Of a DNA stretch of 64,000 bases, positions 8,766 to 18,895 are shown piece after piece. Numbering within the stretch: position 1 is the first letter of the stretch; every line of letters begins with the position of its first letter. The position numbers and the translations under genes were made by a program. Origin of the DNA: Sphingomonas sp. GTDB taxonomy: Bacteria; Pseudomonadota; Alphaproteobacteria; Sphingomonadales; Sphingomonadaceae. The notes beneath the pieces were generated by a model. The model worked only from the letters and a program-made list of their open reading frames with translations. It had not been told where the DNA came from and made no database searches. The stretch lies in assembly GCF_019749955.1 (NCBI RefSeq), contig NZ_JAIEPC010000014.1:116147-180146 (forward strand), written 5' to 3'.

Positions 8766-9983
8766 ATGGAAAAAGCGGATGTCCTTATTCTTGGTGGCGG
8801 CCTTGTTGGCTGCACGCTGGCGCTGGCGCTCGACGCGCATGGCCTGACGAGCATTGTCGTCGACCCGGCTGATCCGGTCGTCACGCTGGCGCCCGGTTTC
8901 GACGGACGCGCCTCGGCGATTGCCAGCGCGAGCGGGCGGATGCTCGCCGCGATTGGCCTCAGCGATCGGCTCGAAGGACTGGGCTGCCCGATCGCCTCGA
9001 TCCGGGTCAGCGATGGACTTGAGCCTGGTGCGCTCGATTTCGAACCCGACGCCGATGATGGCGCCCTTGGTGTGATGTATGAAAACCGCGCGCTGCGGAT
9101 CGTGCTCAATGACGCCGCTGTTGCCGCATCGGGCATCGATCTGCGCATGAAGACGCGCGCGACCTCAGTTGACCGGGGCGCGGCAGGCGTTACCGCGACG
9201 CTTAGCGATGGCACGACAGTGCGCGCGCCGCTGCTGGTGGCTGCCGAAGGCCGCAATTCACCGACGCGCGAGGCAGCGGGAATCAAGATCGCGCGCTGGT
9301 CGTATAATCACAATGCGATCATCACTGCGTTCGACCACGAATATCCGCACGACAATTGCGCGTTCGAGATTTTCTACCCCGCCGGGCCGTTCGCGATTCT
9401 GCCGCTCAGCGATGAAGGCGCGCGCCACCGGTCGGCGCTGGTGTGGACGGTCAGCGCGCGCGACGCGGCGGGCATGCTCAAAATGTCCGACCGCGCGTTC
9501 CTCGCCGAAGCCGCCAAAGGCATGGGCGGGTTCCTCGGCAGCTTGAGCAATCTCGCACCGCGCTCGACCTATCCGCTGGGCTTCCACCACGCCGCCAAGG
9601 TCACCGCCGAGCGTCTCGCGCTGGTCGGTGACGCTGGCCACGGGATTCATCCGATCGCAGGGCAGGGCCTCAACCTTGGCTTGCGCGATGTCGCGACGCT
9701 CACCGAAGTGCTGGTCGACGGCAAGCGCCTCGGGCTCGATCTCGGCGATCCGGCGCTGCTGACGCGCTACGAACGCTGGCGCGGGTTCGACACTTTGTCG
9801 GTGGCGGTCGCGACCGACACGCTCAACCGGATCTTCTCGGTCCCCGGCAAGACCGCAAGCGCGGTGCGCCGCTTCGGGCTGAGCGCGGTGCAAGCGATCC
9901 CACCGCTGAAGGCCCGTTTCATGGCCGAAGCGCGCGGCGAAAGCGGCGATTTGCCGAAGCTGCTACAGGGCTTTCCCGCCTAG
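8766..9983 (+). CDS. FAD-dependent monooxygenase, UbiH/UbiF/VisC/COQ6 family
   Basis: Aromatic-ring hydroxylase of ubiquinone synthesis. 405 residues: N-terminal FAD-binding [14 protein letters not shown] (GxGxxG at residues 10-15), and the second FAD motif [23 protein letters not shown] near residue 290, which is the diagnostic sequence of the family. Which ring carbon it hydroxylates (the UbiH, UbiF or UbiI position) cannot be decided from sequence alone. It is transcribed divergently from ftsK, and its end overlaps the convergent Trm112 gene by 21 bases. Confidence 0.9.
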   Translation: MEKADVLILGGGLVGCTLALALDAHGLTSIVVDPADPVVTLAPGFDGRASAIASASGRMLAAIGLSDRLEGLGCPIASIRVSDGLEPGALDFEPDADDGALGVMYENRALRIVLNDAAVAASGIDLRMKTRATSVDRGAAGVTATLSDGTTVRAPLLVAAEGRNSPTREAAGIKIARWSYNHNAIITAFDHEYPHDNCAFEIFYPAGPFAILPLSDEGARHRSALVWTVSARDAAGMLKMSDRAFLAEAAKGMGGFLGSLSNLAPRSTYPLGFHHAAKVTAERLALVGDAGHGIHPIAGQGLNLGLRDVATLTEVLVDGKRLGLDLGDPALLTRYERWRGFDTLSVAVATDTLNRIFSVPGKTASAVRRFGLSAVQAIPPLKARFMAEARGESGDLPKLLQGFPA

Positions 9984-10157
9984 GGGCCGCGCCGCCTCCA
10001 CCAGCATCACCGGCACGCCGTCGCGAATCGGATAGGCGAGGCCTGCCGCGTCGCTGATCAGTTCCTGCGCTGCCTGATCATGGCGTAGCGGCGTGCGCGT
10101 CAGCGGGCAGACCAGACGCTCGAGCAGCCAGGGGTCGAGAGACCCGGCCACGCTCAC
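9963..10157 (-). CDS. Trm112 family protein
   Basis: A 64-residue small protein with the Trm112/YcaR fold: [14 protein letters not shown] near the start and [20 protein letters not shown] in the second half. Bacterial members resemble the eukaryotic activator of methyltransferases; the bacterial role is not settled. Only one of the usual Cys pairs is visible (Cys17), so zinc binding is doubtful. The start overlaps the stop of the Lon-N gene, so it is the last gene of a three-gene unit with the Lon-N and thioredoxin genes. Confidence 0.88.
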   Translation of the reverse strand: MSVAGSLDPWLLERLVCPLTRTPLRHDQAAQELISDAAGLAYPIRDGVPVMLVEAARPLGGKAL

Positions 10158-10780
10158 TGAAGCGTCACCGAATCCTCGCCATCGTGGCGGCCGAAAAACT
10201 GCATGAGCTGGACGAGCATTTCGGCGCGGTCCTCAAGAGTCGGGGATTCGAGCAATGCTTGCTTCGCCGCGACATCAAACGGCGCGATTTGTGCCACGCC
10301 ATTGACCAAGGACTCATCGTCGAGCCGCGCGACCGAGTCCCAATCGACGGCATAGCCCTGGCTATCGGCAAAGCGCCGCGATTCGGATTCGAGCGAAGAC
10401 CGGCTCGCGCCCGACAAAATCTCGGGCTCGGCGCTAACCGGCAGCAATTCGGCTTCGACCTGACGAAAGGCCGTCGTCACATTGAGTTCGCGCACGATCC
10501 GGAACAGCGACAATCCCTCAAGCACGACATTGTAGCGACCGTCGTCGAGCGCTTCGAACTGCGCGATCTTTCCCACGCAGCCGATCTTGAACAAGGTCGG
10601 GTGTGCGCCGTCGCCGCGCGGCTGGATCATGCCGATCCGCCGGTCGCGCGCGAGCGCATCGCTGATCATCGCACGGTAACGCGGCTCGAACAGGTGCAGC
10701 GGCAAATGCATGCGCGGGAACAGCAGCGCACCCGCCAGCGGAAACACCGACAGCCGCGTCGTGGTGCGCGCCTCGCTCAT
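10154..10780 (-). CDS. Lon-substrate-binding (LON N-terminal) domain protein
   Basis: A 208-residue protein consisting of the N-terminal substrate-binding domain of Lon without the ATPase or protease parts. Key stretches: [40 protein letters not shown], and a long C-terminal helical part. Stand-alone LON-domain proteins are common in alphaproteobacteria and their function is unclear. ATG at 10778-10780 overlaps the stop of the upstream thioredoxin-TPR gene, and its own stop overlaps the Trm112 start, so all three genes are coupled. Confidence 0.9.
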   Translation of the reverse strand: MSEARTTTRLSVFPLAGALLFPRMHLPLHLFEPRYRAMISDALARDRRIGMIQPRGDGAHPTLFKIGCVGKIAQFEALDDGRYNVVLEGLSLFRIVRELNVTTAFRQVEAELLPVSAEPEILSGASRSSLESESRRFADSQGYAVDWDSVARLDDESLVNGVAQIAPFDVAAKQALLESPTLEDRAEMLVQLMQFFGRHDGEDSVTLQ

Positions 10781-11688
10781 CCGAACAAAATCGCCGATAG
10801 CTTGCGCCGCTGCGCCGACACCCAGGGGTCTTCGAGCCCGACGACTTCGAACAGCTTGAGCAATTGCGCCTTGGCCGCGCCCTCGTTCCACGCGCGATCA
10901 TCGGCGATCATCGCAAGCAGCGTCGCGGCGGCCGTATCGCGGTCACCCGCTGCCATCTGGCCACCCGCCAGCGCAAAGCGCTTTTCGTGATCATCGGGGT
11001 TCGCCGCGACTTCGGCGGCGAGCCCCGCCAGATCATCCACGGGCTTCGCGTCTTTTGCCAGCGCCAGCGCGGCGCGGGCGCGGTCGATCTCGGGCAGTTT
11101 TCCCATATCTTCGGGCAGCGCGTCCAGATGCTCCTGCGCCGCGTCGAGTTCGCCTGCGGCGACCAGCGTGCGAACCAACCCCGAATGCACGGCGGCATGC
11201 TCGGGCGCCATTTCCAGAAGCTGGGTGAAAATGCCCAGCGCCCGCGGCGCATCGCCATCGGCAAGCACTTGTTCGGCCATCGCAATCAGCGGTTCGATCT
11301 CGGCCTCGGCCTCGGTCTCCGGGCTGTCGATCGGCAATTGGCGAAGAATCTGGTCGAGCATCGTCTTCAGCGCCGATTCGGTGCGCGCGGGCGTCAGATC
11401 AGCGACGAGCTGGCCCTGGAACATCGCATAGACCGTCGGGATCGTGCGGATCTGGAATTGCGCGGCGATGAACTGGTTCTTGTCGGTGTCGATCTTCGCC
11501 AGCACCACGCCTTTGTCGGCATAGGCGGCGGCAACCTTTTCGAGCAGCGGCGTCAGCGCCTTGCACGGCCCGCACCATTCGGCCCAGAAATCAATGATGA
11601 CGAGCTTGGTCATCGACGGTTCGACGACATCGCGACGGAAGGCGGCGACCGCGTCGCGTTCAGCGGTGCTCATGCCCAGACTAGCCAA
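10777..11688 (-). CDS. Thioredoxin-TPR co-chaperone (CnoX/YbbN type)
   Basis: 303 residues: a thioredoxin domain (IDFWAEWCGPCKALTP, with redox Cys39 and Cys42; cis-Pro in IRTIPTVYAMF) followed by TPR-like helices in the C-terminal half. This architecture is that of CnoX/YbbN, which guards substrates against oxidation and passes them to GroEL/DnaK. E. coli CnoX has lost its CxxC; here WCGPC is intact, as in the Caulobacter-type redox-active form, so thiol reductase activity is likely. TTG at 11686-11688 is preferred (GGGAG seven bases upstream); ATG at 11671-11673 is the alternative. Confidence 0.88.
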   Translation of the reverse strand: MASLGMSTAERDAVAAFRRDVVEPSMTKLVIIDFWAEWCGPCKALTPLLEKVAAAYADKGVVLAKIDTDKNQFIAAQFQIRTIPTVYAMFQGQLVADLTPARTESALKTMLDQILRQLPIDSPETEAEAEIEPLIAMAEQVLADGDAPRALGIFTQLLEMAPEHAAVHSGLVRTLVAAGELDAAQEHLDALPEDMGKLPEIDRARAALALAKDAKPVDDLAGLAAEVAANPDDHEKRFALAGGQMAAGDRDTAAATLLAMIADDRAWNEGAAKAQLLKLFEVVGLEDPWVSAQRRKLSAILFG

Positions 11689-11864
11689 TTTTTCGCTCCC
11701 AAGGCCGTTGCGGCGGATCGTGTGACACGCCCTTATGTGGGCGCTTGGGGGCCGAAGCCAAGGCTTTTTGCAATTCGATCGACAGGGCTTGTCGGCACCA
11801 GAAACGGGTGCTAACAGCCGCCCCCTTACCCGAGCCCTGCACGCGCAGGGCATCAGGCGCCAGA

Positions 11865-11939
<75 letters not shown>

Positions 11940-12046
11940 GCCGCCAGCCGAGATTTAGCGCAGCTAAATTGAGCGAAGCTGGCGGCCGGGCCGGCGCCGC
12001 GCAAGCGGCGTCCGACGGCGCGGCTTAGCCGCGACGCCTATCCGGC
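11940..12046 (+). repeat. Run of hairpins downstream of tRNA-Gly
   Basis: Three palindromes follow the tRNA directly. The first is a two-level hairpin at 11940-11986: outer arms GCCGCCAGC/GCTGGCGGC and inner arms ATTTAGC/GCTAAAT. Next comes GCCGC-GCAA-GCGGC near 11997-12011, then CGCGGC-TTA-GCCGCG near 12018-12033. The first could end tRNA transcription, although there is no T-run. No gene lies here; together with the tRNA and the downstream repeat it accounts for the 11.7-12.2 kb gap. Confidence 0.6.
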
Positions 12047-12103
12047 GATTGACGAAACCCCGCTCGCTGAAGTGGGATTCATCCGGGTTTACTCACTAGC
12101 GAT

Positions 12104-12186
12104 CCGTGCGTTTCGAGCGCAGTCGAGAAGCTCTTGCGTCCCGCGCGTGGCCTGTTTCTCGACTTCGCTCGAAACGAACGGGTCAA
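12104..12186 (+). repeat. Palindromic dispersed repeat, copy 1
   Basis: An approximately 80 bp element with inverted arms: a left arm around TTTCGAGCGCAGTCGAGAAG and a right arm around CTCGACTTCGCTCGAAACG, ending GAACGGGTCAAGG. The same element recurs at 22.94, 38.73, 47.61 and 49.60 kb, always in this orientation. This copy lies between the tRNA-Gly hairpins and the 3' end of the mitofilin-like gene. Confidence 0.85.
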
Positions 12187-12201
12187 GGTCGTCATCAACG
12201 T

Positions 12202-13161
12202 CTACCGCGTCGGCGCTGCAGGCGTTGCGGTGGGCGTCGGCGTTGGGACAGCAACTTGTGCGGTCGGCGCCAATTGAGCGGGCGCAGCCGCCGTCGTGGC
12301 CGACGCAGGGGCGACCGAACCCGCAGTCTGCCCCTGCAGCGCCACGGCCTCAAGCGTGTCGAGCGCGCGGCGCGCCTCAATGTAGCGGCGCGCTGCACTG
12401 GTCCAGGCAGCGGCGCTGGCTGCGCCGGGCAATCGCGAGACTTCGAGCAGGGCGGCTTCGACCTGTGCCGCGTCGAGGCTCTGGCGCGCGCGCGCGAGCC
12501 GGTCGGCGGGGCGCGGCGACGGCGTCGTGTCGCGGTGGAGCACGATCAGCCCTGCAAGTTCGCGTTGCAGCCCCGCCCACCAGCCATCCTTGGTGGTGCC
12601 GGTCGCGAGATCGGGGGCAATCGAATCGAGCCCCAGCCGCAGGTCGGCAATCGTCACCGGCGTCTGGCTCGCCGCAACCAAAGTTGCGACTTCGCGCGGC
12701 TGGCTGGTGCCGAAGCGCGCGCGCAGCAACCCCTCGACATAGCCAAGCGCCAGCCCGCGATCGAGTGCGCGGCGCGCCGCGAAGACGGTCAGCATTGCCT
12801 CGGCCCGTCCGGCATTGGCGGCGGCCCCGCGCGAATCGCGGTCGATGCTGACGGTCCGCGCTTCGAGCGCCGCCAGTTGCGCCGACAGCACGGCCATCCG
12901 CATCGCAACGATGCGGTCGTCGGCGGTGGGCGCACCGGGGCCGACTTCAGGGGGCGGCATGAATGCGGCGCTTGGTTCGGGCGCTGTCGGTGCCGCGGTC
13001 GTCACGGCGACCGGCATCGCATTGGGCAGCCACTGGCGATATTGGCGCAGGAACAGCGCGGTGGCGGCGATACCCATGGCGAACGCAATGAGCACGATCA
13101 GCAGAATCGTACGCACGCCGGTACGGGGCCGGGCAGGCGCAAACGGCGGGTCGTCGGTCAT
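12202..13161 (-). CDS. Mitofilin-like inner-membrane protein
   Basis: 319 residues with one N-terminal membrane helix (residues ~18-37), a helical periplasmic region rich in Ala, Arg, Leu and Asp, and a Pro/Thr/Ala-rich tail. The position directly after hemC-hemD and the helical, single-anchor layout match the mitofilin-related (COG4223) proteins of alphaproteobacteria, which are considered relatives of the mitochondrial MICOS subunit Mic60. The direct sequence evidence for the domain is weak; the call relies on context. ATG at 13159-13161 is the natural start; upstream codons overlap hemD. Confidence 0.68.
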   Translation of the reverse strand: MTDDPPFAPARPRTGVRTILLIVLIAFAMGIAATALFLRQYRQWLPNAMPVAVTTAAPTAPEPSAAFMPPPEVGPGAPTADDRIVAMRMAVLSAQLAALEARTVSIDRDSRGAAANAGRAEAMLTVFAARRALDRGLALGYVEGLLRARFGTSQPREVATLVAASQTPVTIADLRLGLDSIAPDLATGTTKDGWWAGLQRELAGLIVLHRDTTPSPRPADRLARARQSLDAAQVEAALLEVSRLPGAASAAAWTSAARRYIEARRALDTLEAVALQGQTAGSVAPASATTAAAPAQLAPTAQVAVPTPTPTATPAAPTR

Positions 13162-13192
13162 GGCCTTCTTATCAGCGCGCGCGTGCGGCGGG

Positions 13193-13867
13193 TCAATCGC
13201 CTGTGGCAAGCGCTGCTGCGATCAGCGCGGCGTCGTTGGGATGCGCGGCAATCACGACCTGGCCCCAACCCGGCCCCGCGGCATGAGCGACCAGCGGGCT
13301 GATCGCCGCCAGCGCCATCGTCGTACGGTCGATGCCATAGTGGTCGATCAGCTGGGCCAGCCGATCAGCGGCGCGGGCTGAATGGAGCAGCGCGGTGGCT
13401 CCCTCAATCGCGTGCACCGATCCGCGCGCCAAGTCGATCACTTCGCTGGCATAGACGGCGATCGACGCCGCAATGATGCCGCTGGCGACGACACCAGTCT
13501 CGCGCCCGCCCAGATGGAGCGCGCGCGTGACGCCATCGGTTGCTGCCGCCGCGATCAGGGCGTCGGCATCTTCGCTCCCAATGGCGGCGATGGCGAAACC
13601 CGCCGCCTCGGCAGCACGCGCGGTTGCGGCGCCGACCGCGTAAACCGGCAGACCGATATAGCGCTTCAACGCTTGCCCGCCCGCCCGCACCGCATTGGCG
13701 CTCGTCAGGATAAGTGCGTCAAAGCTTGCGGGGTCGGGCGGCGTCCAGTTCAGCGGGACGATTTCGAACAACGGGAGCGCGAGGGCGTGAGCTCCGGCCG
13801 TCCGAACCCGCGCGCAGGTCGCGCTATTGCCCGGCTCGGGGCGCAGCACGGCAATCGGGCGGCTCAC
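13193..13867 (-). CDS. hemD: Uroporphyrinogen-III synthase
   Basis: Closes hydroxymethylbilane into uroporphyrinogen III with ring-D inversion (haem, sirohaem and cobalamin precursor). 224 residues of the bilobed HemD fold: VLRPEPGNSATCARV at the N-terminus, DALILTSANAVRAGG, VYAVGAATARAAEAAGF and a late TTMALAAISPLVA strand. HemD diverges fast in sequence, so the adjacent hemC strengthens the call. The GTG start at 13865-13867 overlaps the hemC stop. Confidence 0.92.
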   Translation of the reverse strand: MSRPIAVLRPEPGNSATCARVRTAGAHALALPLFEIVPLNWTPPDPASFDALILTSANAVRAGGQALKRYIGLPVYAVGAATARAAEAAGFAIAAIGSEDADALIAAAATDGVTRALHLGGRETGVVASGIIAASIAVYASEVIDLARGSVHAIEGATALLHSARAADRLAQLIDHYGIDRTTMALAAISPLVAHAAGPGWGQVVIAAHPNDAALIAAALATGD

Positions 13868-14775
13868 CCGCCGAAAAGCGCGCGCACCTCGGCTGGCGCG
13901 CGCGCGAGCAGATCAACGGCAAGCGTCGCGGGAAAGTCGCTATCGCCTGTGGCGCCGGTCGCTTCTCCCACCACATGCGCTGCGCCGTCCGCCGCGAACA
14001 GCTCGCCGCGCAGGTGAATCGCGTCTCCCTCAATCCTCGCCAGTGCCGCCATCGGCGAATGGCAATCAGCGTTGAGCGCGGCGAGCAAAGCGCGTTCGGC
14101 CAGGACACAGGTCATGGTCGCCGCATCGCCGATCGCCGCGATTCGCTGCGCGGCGTGGCTCCCGGCGCGCGCCTCGATGCCGACGGCGCCTTGCGCCGGG
14201 GCCGGCAGCATGACGTCGATGTCGATTGCCGCGCCAACATCGCCCCGCCCCAGCCGATCAAGTCCGGCCGCCGCCAGCAAGGTCGCGTCAATCTCGCCCG
14301 AGGCGACCTTCGCCAGCCGCGTGTCGACATTGCCCCGCAGCAGCACGATTTGAAGATCGGGCCGCAACCGCTTCAATTGCGCCGATCGCCGGGGCGAACT
14401 GGTCCCGACCGCCGCACCTTCGCGCAATCCCGCAATCGACTCCGCCCCGATCAGTCGATCGCGGACATCGGCACGCGGCAGCATCGCGGTAATCGCGATT
14501 TCGGTAGGGCGGATTGTCTCGACATCCTTCATCGAATGCACCGCGCAGTCGATTTCGCCCGCCAACAGCGCGCGGTCGAGTTCCTTGGTCCACAGCGCCT
14601 TGCCGCCAATTTCGGCAAGCGCGCGGTCCTGGACGATGTCGCCGGTGGTTTTGATGACGACGATCTCGATATCGTCCTCGGCCCAGCTATGGGTGGTGGA
14701 AAGCGCGGCGCGGACCATCCGCGCCTGGGTGAGAGCGAGCGGCGAGCCGCGCGTGCCAAGGCGAAAGCGTGTCAT
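13864..14775 (-). CDS. hemC: Hydroxymethylbilane synthase (porphobilinogen deaminase)
   Basis: Polymerises four porphobilinogens into hydroxymethylbilane. 303 residues: RLGTRGSPLALTQARMV, IVVIKTTGD, LWTKELDRALLAGEIDCAVHSMKD (catalytic Asp region), VGTSSPRRSAQL, LLRGNVDTRL, and a Cys in LNADCHSPMAAL near residue 237 that carries the dipyrromethane cofactor. ATG at 14773-14775 is the start; longer readings run into tsaD, which is transcribed divergently 39 bases away. Confidence 0.96.
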   Translation of the reverse strand: MTRFRLGTRGSPLALTQARMVRAALSTTHSWAEDDIEIVVIKTTGDIVQDRALAEIGGKALWTKELDRALLAGEIDCAVHSMKDVETIRPTEIAITAMLPRADVRDRLIGAESIAGLREGAAVGTSSPRRSAQLKRLRPDLQIVLLRGNVDTRLAKVASGEIDATLLAAAGLDRLGRGDVGAAIDIDVMLPAPAQGAVGIEARAGSHAAQRIAAIGDAATMTCVLAERALLAALNADCHSPMAALARIEGDAIHLRGELFAADGAAHVVGEATGATGDSDFPATLAVDLLARAPAEVRALFGG

Positions 14776-14814
14776 CGGCCTTGTGCTACCGCGCCTTCCG
14801 GCTAGAGGGAAGCC

Positions 14815-15849
14815 ATGGCCCTGATCCTCGGCCTTGAATCGAGCTGCGACGAAACGGCGGCCGCGCTCGTCACCTCCGAGCGCGTCGTGCGCGCGCATAA
14901 ACTCGCCGGACAGGAAGCCGCACACCGGCCCTATGGCGGCGTCGTGCCCGAAATTGCCGCGCGCGCGCATGTCGAAATCCTGATGCCGCTGGTCGAAGCA
15001 GCACTTGCCGAAGCGGGGGTGACGCTCCGCGATGTCGATGCCGTCGCCGCGACGGCGGGGCCAGGGCTGATCGGTGGCGTGATGGTCGGGCTCGTCACCG
15101 GCAAGGCGCTCGCGCACGCAGCGGGCAAGCCGCTCGTGGCGGTCAATCATCTGGAGGGGCATGCGCTGTCGCCCCGGCTGTCCGATCCCGAGCTCGCCTT
15201 TCCCTATCTGCTGCTGCTGGTGTCGGGCGGGCATTGCCAATTGCTGTTCGTCGAAGGGGTTGGCCGCTACCGGCGGCTCGCGACGACGATCGACGATGCG
15301 GCGGGTGAAGCGTTCGACAAGACCGCCAAGCTGCTGCACCTTGGTTTTCCCGGTGGTCCGGCGGTCGAGCGCGCGGCACTTACGGGTGACGCCATGGCGG
15401 TGCCACTCCCGCGTCCGCTCAAGGGCTCGTCCGAGCCGCATTTCTCCTTCGCGGGGCTGAAAAGCGCCGTCGCGCGCGCGGCGGACAGCAGACAGTACCG
15501 CGTCGAGGATATCGCTGCGTCATTCCAGGCCGCTGTGGTCGATTGCCTGATCGATCGGACCAGCCTTGCGACTGGTCGCGCTGCGGGCGCGACGGCGCTG
15601 GTCGTCGCAGGGGGAGTCGCTGCCAATCAAGCCGTGCGTGGCGCGCTCACGGGGCTGGCCACCGCCAACGGCTTGCGCTTCGTCGCGCCGCCGCTGTGGC
15701 TGTGTACCGACAATGCCGCGATGATCGGCTGGGCGGGGGCGGAGCGCTTCGCGGCGGGCCTCACCGATCCACTCGATACCGCAGCAAGGCCCCGCTGGCC
15801 GCTCGACCCCGATGCCGAAGCCGTGCGCGGCGCGGGGGTGAAGGCATGA
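14815..15849 (+). CDS. tsaD: tRNA N6-adenosine threonylcarbamoyltransferase
   Basis: Transfers threonylcarbamoyl to A37 of ANN-decoding tRNAs, working with TsaB and TsaE. 344 residues: [14 protein letters not shown] at the N-terminus, metal-binding His112 and His116 in VNHLEGH, the nucleotide-binding [11 protein letters not shown] and VSGGHCQL loops, [22 protein letters not shown] and [12 protein letters not shown]. Full length. Its stop overlaps the gpsA start (ATGA). Confidence 0.97.
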   Translation: MALILGLESSCDETAAALVTSERVVRAHKLAGQEAAHRPYGGVVPEIAARAHVEILMPLVEAALAEAGVTLRDVDAVAATAGPGLIGGVMVGLVTGKALAHAAGKPLVAVNHLEGHALSPRLSDPELAFPYLLLLVSGGHCQLLFVEGVGRYRRLATTIDDAAGEAFDKTAKLLHLGFPGGPAVERAALTGDAMAVPLPRPLKGSSEPHFSFAGLKSAVARAADSRQYRVEDIAASFQAAVVDCLIDRTSLATGRAAGATALVVAGGVAANQAVRGALTGLATANGLRFVAPPLWLCTDNAAMIGWAGAERFAAGLTDPLDTAARPRWPLDPDAEAVRGAGVKA

Positions 15850-16820
15850 GGATCGGCGTCATCGGCGGCGGCGCCTGGGGGACGGCGCTGGCGCAGGTCG
15901 CGGCGCGGGCGGGTCCGGTGACGTTGTGGGCGCGCGAGGATGACGTCGTGGCGGCGATCAATCGCGATCATGCCAATCCGCTGTTTCTGCCGGGTATCGC
16001 CTTGTCGCCCGCGATCCGCGCTACCAGTAACCTACGCGATCTGGCGGGCAGCGAAGCATTGCTGATCGTCGCGCCCGCGCAGCATGTCCGCGCCGTGCTG
16101 GCCGAAGCCGCGACCGGCACGACGCCGCTGATCCTGTGCGCCAAGGGGATTGAGGCCGGGAGCAAGCTGCTTGTCGGCGAAGTCGCCGCGCAGGTCGCGC
16201 CCGGAGCGCCGATCGCGGTCCTTTCGGGACCGAGCTTTGCCGCCGAAGTCGCGCGCGGCCTGCCTACCGCGCTGACGCTCGCCTGCACAGACGAGGCGCT
16301 GGGCCGGGCGCTCGCTGACCGGCTGTCGGGACCCGGCTTTCGCCTCTACCGCTCGACCGATGTGGTCGGCGCCGAGATCGGCGGCGCGGTGAAGAATGTC
16401 CTCGCGATAGCCTGCGGTGTCGTCGAAGGAGCTGGCCTCGGCCAAAACGCCCGCGCCGCGCTGATTGCGCGCGGCTTTGCCGAAATGACGCGCTTCGGCC
16501 TCGCGCGCGGTGGCCGGGCGGAAACGCTGACGGGCCTTTCCGGGCTTGGCGATCTGGTGCTCACCTGTTCCTCGACCAGCTCGCGCAATTTCTCGCTCGG
16601 CGTGGGGCTGGGTCAGGGGCAGTCGGCGCAAGCGCTACTCGCGGGCAAGCGCAGCGTTGCGGAAGGCGCGTTCACCGCGCCCGTGCTCCAGGCGGCAACG
16701 CGCGACGCGGGCGTCGAAATGCCCGTCGTCGATGCGGTATGCGCACTACTGGGCGGCGCGCCGGTAAGTGACGTCATTGAGGCGCTGCTGGCCCGCCCGT
16801 TGCGCGAAGAACATCGCTGA
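15846..16820 (+). CDS. gpsA: NAD(P)-dependent glycerol-3-phosphate dehydrogenase
   Basis: Reduces dihydroxyacetone phosphate to sn-glycerol-3-phosphate for phospholipid synthesis. 324 residues: Rossmann [14 protein letters not shown] (residues 4-16), [40 protein letters not shown] with the catalytic Lys, [12 protein letters not shown], and [16 protein letters not shown] overlaps the tsaD stop; the stop overlaps the following DUF1697 start by one base. Confidence 0.97.
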   Translation: MRIGVIGGGAWGTALAQVAARAGPVTLWAREDDVVAAINRDHANPLFLPGIALSPAIRATSNLRDLAGSEALLIVAPAQHVRAVLAEAATGTTPLILCAKGIEAGSKLLVGEVAAQVAPGAPIAVLSGPSFAAEVARGLPTALTLACTDEALGRALADRLSGPGFRLYRSTDVVGAEIGGAVKNVLAIACGVVEGAGLGQNARAALIARGFAEMTRFGLARGGRAETLTGLSGLGDLVLTCSSTSSRNFSLGVGLGQGQSAQALLAGKRSVAEGAFTAPVLQAATRDAGVEMPVVDAVCALLGGAPVSDVIEALLARPLREEHR

Positions 16821-17356
16821 TGCGCTGGGCCGCACTGCTGAAAGGCGTCAACGTCGGCGGCAATCGCAAATTGCCGATGGCCGATTTGCGCGCGGCGGTT
16901 GAGGCGCTCGGTTGGCGCGATGTGCGCACCTTGCTGGCCTCGGGCAATCTCGTCTTCGATTGCGACGAAGGCGATGAAGCCGCCGTCGTTGCTCAGGTCG
17001 AGGCGGCGCTTGCCGCGATTGGCCTCAAAACCGATGTCATGGTGCGCGATGGTACCGCGATGGCCGCGATCATCGCCGCCAATCCCTTCCCCGATGCGGC
17101 AGAGGCCCGTCCCCAGCATCTGCTGGTGCATTTCCACCGCGATGCGTTTCCCGCCACGCTGCTCGGTCGCGTGCCCACGATCTACGACGGGCCCGAACGC
17201 CTCCACGCCGTGGGGCGCGAGCTGTTCGTCGACTATCCCGCCAATATCGGCGATTCACGGCTGCATCTGGCGACGGCGAAGCTCGGCTTTCCGAAGTGCG
17301 TCACCGCGCGCAACTGGAACACGGTGCTCAAGCTCGCGGCGATGCTCGCGACCTAA
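16820..17356 (+). CDS. DUF1697 domain protein
   Basis: 178 residues. The family N-terminus is clear: RWAALLKGVNVGGNRKLPMADL, then LLASGNLVF. DUF1697 proteins are small cytoplasmic proteins of unknown function, mostly single-copy, with no established catalytic residues. It is the third gene in a tsaD-gpsA-DUF1697 overlap chain, so its expression follows theirs. The stop shares CTAA (17353-17356) with the stop of the convergent SDH assembly factor gene. Confidence 0.88.
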   Translation: MRWAALLKGVNVGGNRKLPMADLRAAVEALGWRDVRTLLASGNLVFDCDEGDEAAVVAQVEAALAAIGLKTDVMVRDGTAMAAIIAANPFPDAAEARPQHLLVHFHRDAFPATLLGRVPTIYDGPERLHAVGRELFVDYPANIGDSRLHLATAKLGFPKCVTARNWNTVLKLAAMLAT

Positions 17357-17520
17357 AAATCGATCGCGATGCCCTTGAGTTCCCAGTCGCCGTAGCGCAC
17401 CGGGTTCAGGCCGAGCGGATCGTCCTTGCCCTTGTCGTCCGCAACCGGCGCCGGTGCGGGCAGCGGCGGGTTGGGCGACAGATGCGCGGGCGGCTTCACA
17501 TGATCGGGGCGCTGGCCCAT
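17353..17520 (-). CDS. DUF1674 / SDHAF4-like succinate dehydrogenase assembly factor
   Basis: A 55-residue protein. The C-terminal KDDPLGLNPVRYGDWELKG segment is the conserved core of DUF1674/SDHAF4, which in mitochondria binds flavinylated SdhA and aids complex II assembly. The N-terminal half is Pro-rich and probably disordered. ATG at 17518-17520. It is short and easily missed, but the core motif is very characteristic. Confidence 0.88.
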   Translation of the reverse strand: MGQRPDHVKPPAHLSPNPPLPAPAPVADDKGKDDPLGLNPVRYGDWELKGIAIDF

Positions 17521-17567
17521 GGTCTGGCTCCTTTGACAACCGGAGACATCGGATTTCGAACGACGAC

Positions 17568-18851
17568 GTGCAAGAGGGGCCGAAGGACGGGCTGGGGGCC
17601 GGGGTCGCCACACGGCTGGCAGCGCTGAAGCTGCTCGATGCGGTGCTGCGGCGCGGCCAGCCGCTCGAGGCGGGGCTGCCGGGGGCAACGCGCGGCATCC
17701 CGCGCGCCGATGACCGTGCGCTGGTGCACGCGATCACCGCCGAAGTGCTGCGGCGGCTCGGCGATCTCGACGCGCTGATCGATTCGGCGACGCAGCGGCC
17801 GCTGCCCGATGACGCCAAGGCGCGGATGGCGCTGCGGATCGCGCTGGCGCAGGCGCTGGCGCTCGGCACCCCGGGGCATGCTGCGATCTCGACCGTGCTG
17901 CCGCTCGTCGATGGAGGCCCGCGCAAACTGGTCCACGGTGTGTTCGGCACCTTGATGCGTAAAGGCGTGACGCTCCCCGCGCTGCCGTCGCTACCGCCCG
18001 CCACCGCCGAGCGCTGGCACCAGGCGTGGGGCGACGACATGCTCGTCCAGGCTGCGCGCGCGCTCGCCAAGCCGCCCGCGCTCGATCTGACACTTGCCGA
18101 TCCGACCGAGACCGAAGCAATGGCGGCGTCGCTGGGCGGCGTCAGCCTGATGCCCGGCCATCTCCGCCTCGCCGAACGCGGCGCAGTGCCCGATATCGAA
18201 GGCTATGGCGAGGGCCGCTGGTGGGTGCAGGACCTTGCTGCCTCCCTCCCCGCGCGGCTGATCGGGCGCGGTGAGGGGCACGTCATCGACCTGTGCGCGG
18301 CGCCGGGCGGCAAGACACTTCAGCTTGCCGCCGCCGGGTGGCAGGTGACCGCGATCGACATTGCCAAGAGTCGCGTCGCGCGACTTCGTGACAATCTCGC
18401 GCGCACCGGGCTCAAGGCTGACGTCGTGACGGCGGACGCGTTCGACTGGAAGCCGACAGCCCCCGCTGACGCGCTGCTGCTCGATGCGCCGTGCAGCGCA
18501 ACCGGGATTTTCCGGCGCCATCCCGATGTTCTCCACCGGGTGCGCGCGCCGCTGATCGCCGAAATGGCTGAACTTCAGGCGAGGCTCCTCGCCCGCGCTG
18601 CCGATTGGGTGCGACCGGGCGGCTATCTGGTCTATGCGACCTGCTCGCTCGAACCCGAAGAAGGCGAAGAGCAAATCGGCCGATTCCTCGCTGATCGGCT
18701 CGATTATGCGATTGATCGCGTGCTGCCGGACGAGCTGCCGCACGGGCTGGTGGCAGCACAACAGGGCTGGCTGCGCACGCTCCCCGGCACGCTCGCCGAT
18801 GTCGGCGGTTGTGACGGCTTTTTCATCGCACGAATGATGCGGATCGCCTGA
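17568..18851 (+). CDS. RsmB-type 16S rRNA m5C methyltransferase (NOL1/NOP2/Sun)
   Basis: Methylates a cytosine of 16S rRNA (C967 in E. coli numbering). About 427 residues: an NusB-like helical N-terminal domain (~first 140 residues, with [15 protein letters not shown]), then the Rossmann methyltransferase with the SAM motif [15 protein letters not shown], the Cys pair in [17 protein letters not shown] and [15 protein letters not shown] at 17568 is the best start seen, but no strong ribosome-binding site is close, so the exact N-terminus is uncertain. Opens a run rsmB-rpe-heparinase-purH. Confidence 0.9.
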   Translation: MQEGPKDGLGAGVATRLAALKLLDAVLRRGQPLEAGLPGATRGIPRADDRALVHAITAEVLRRLGDLDALIDSATQRPLPDDAKARMALRIALAQALALGTPGHAAISTVLPLVDGGPRKLVHGVFGTLMRKGVTLPALPSLPPATAERWHQAWGDDMLVQAARALAKPPALDLTLADPTETEAMAASLGGVSLMPGHLRLAERGAVPDIEGYGEGRWWVQDLAASLPARLIGRGEGHVIDLCAAPGGKTLQLAAAGWQVTAIDIAKSRVARLRDNLARTGLKADVVTADAFDWKPTAPADALLLDAPCSATGIFRRHPDVLHRVRAPLIAEMAELQARLLARAADWVRPGGYLVYATCSLEPEEGEEQIGRFLADRLDYAIDRVLPDELPHGLVAAQQGWLRTLPGTLADVGGCDGFFIARMMRIA

Positions 18852-18895
18852 CCAACACGCTTGCGGGCGGAGTCGGGCGTGCTACAGAATCGGTC

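Noticed and set aside
14931..15146. Small frame opposite tsaD
   Set aside because: Shadow frame without start-site support.
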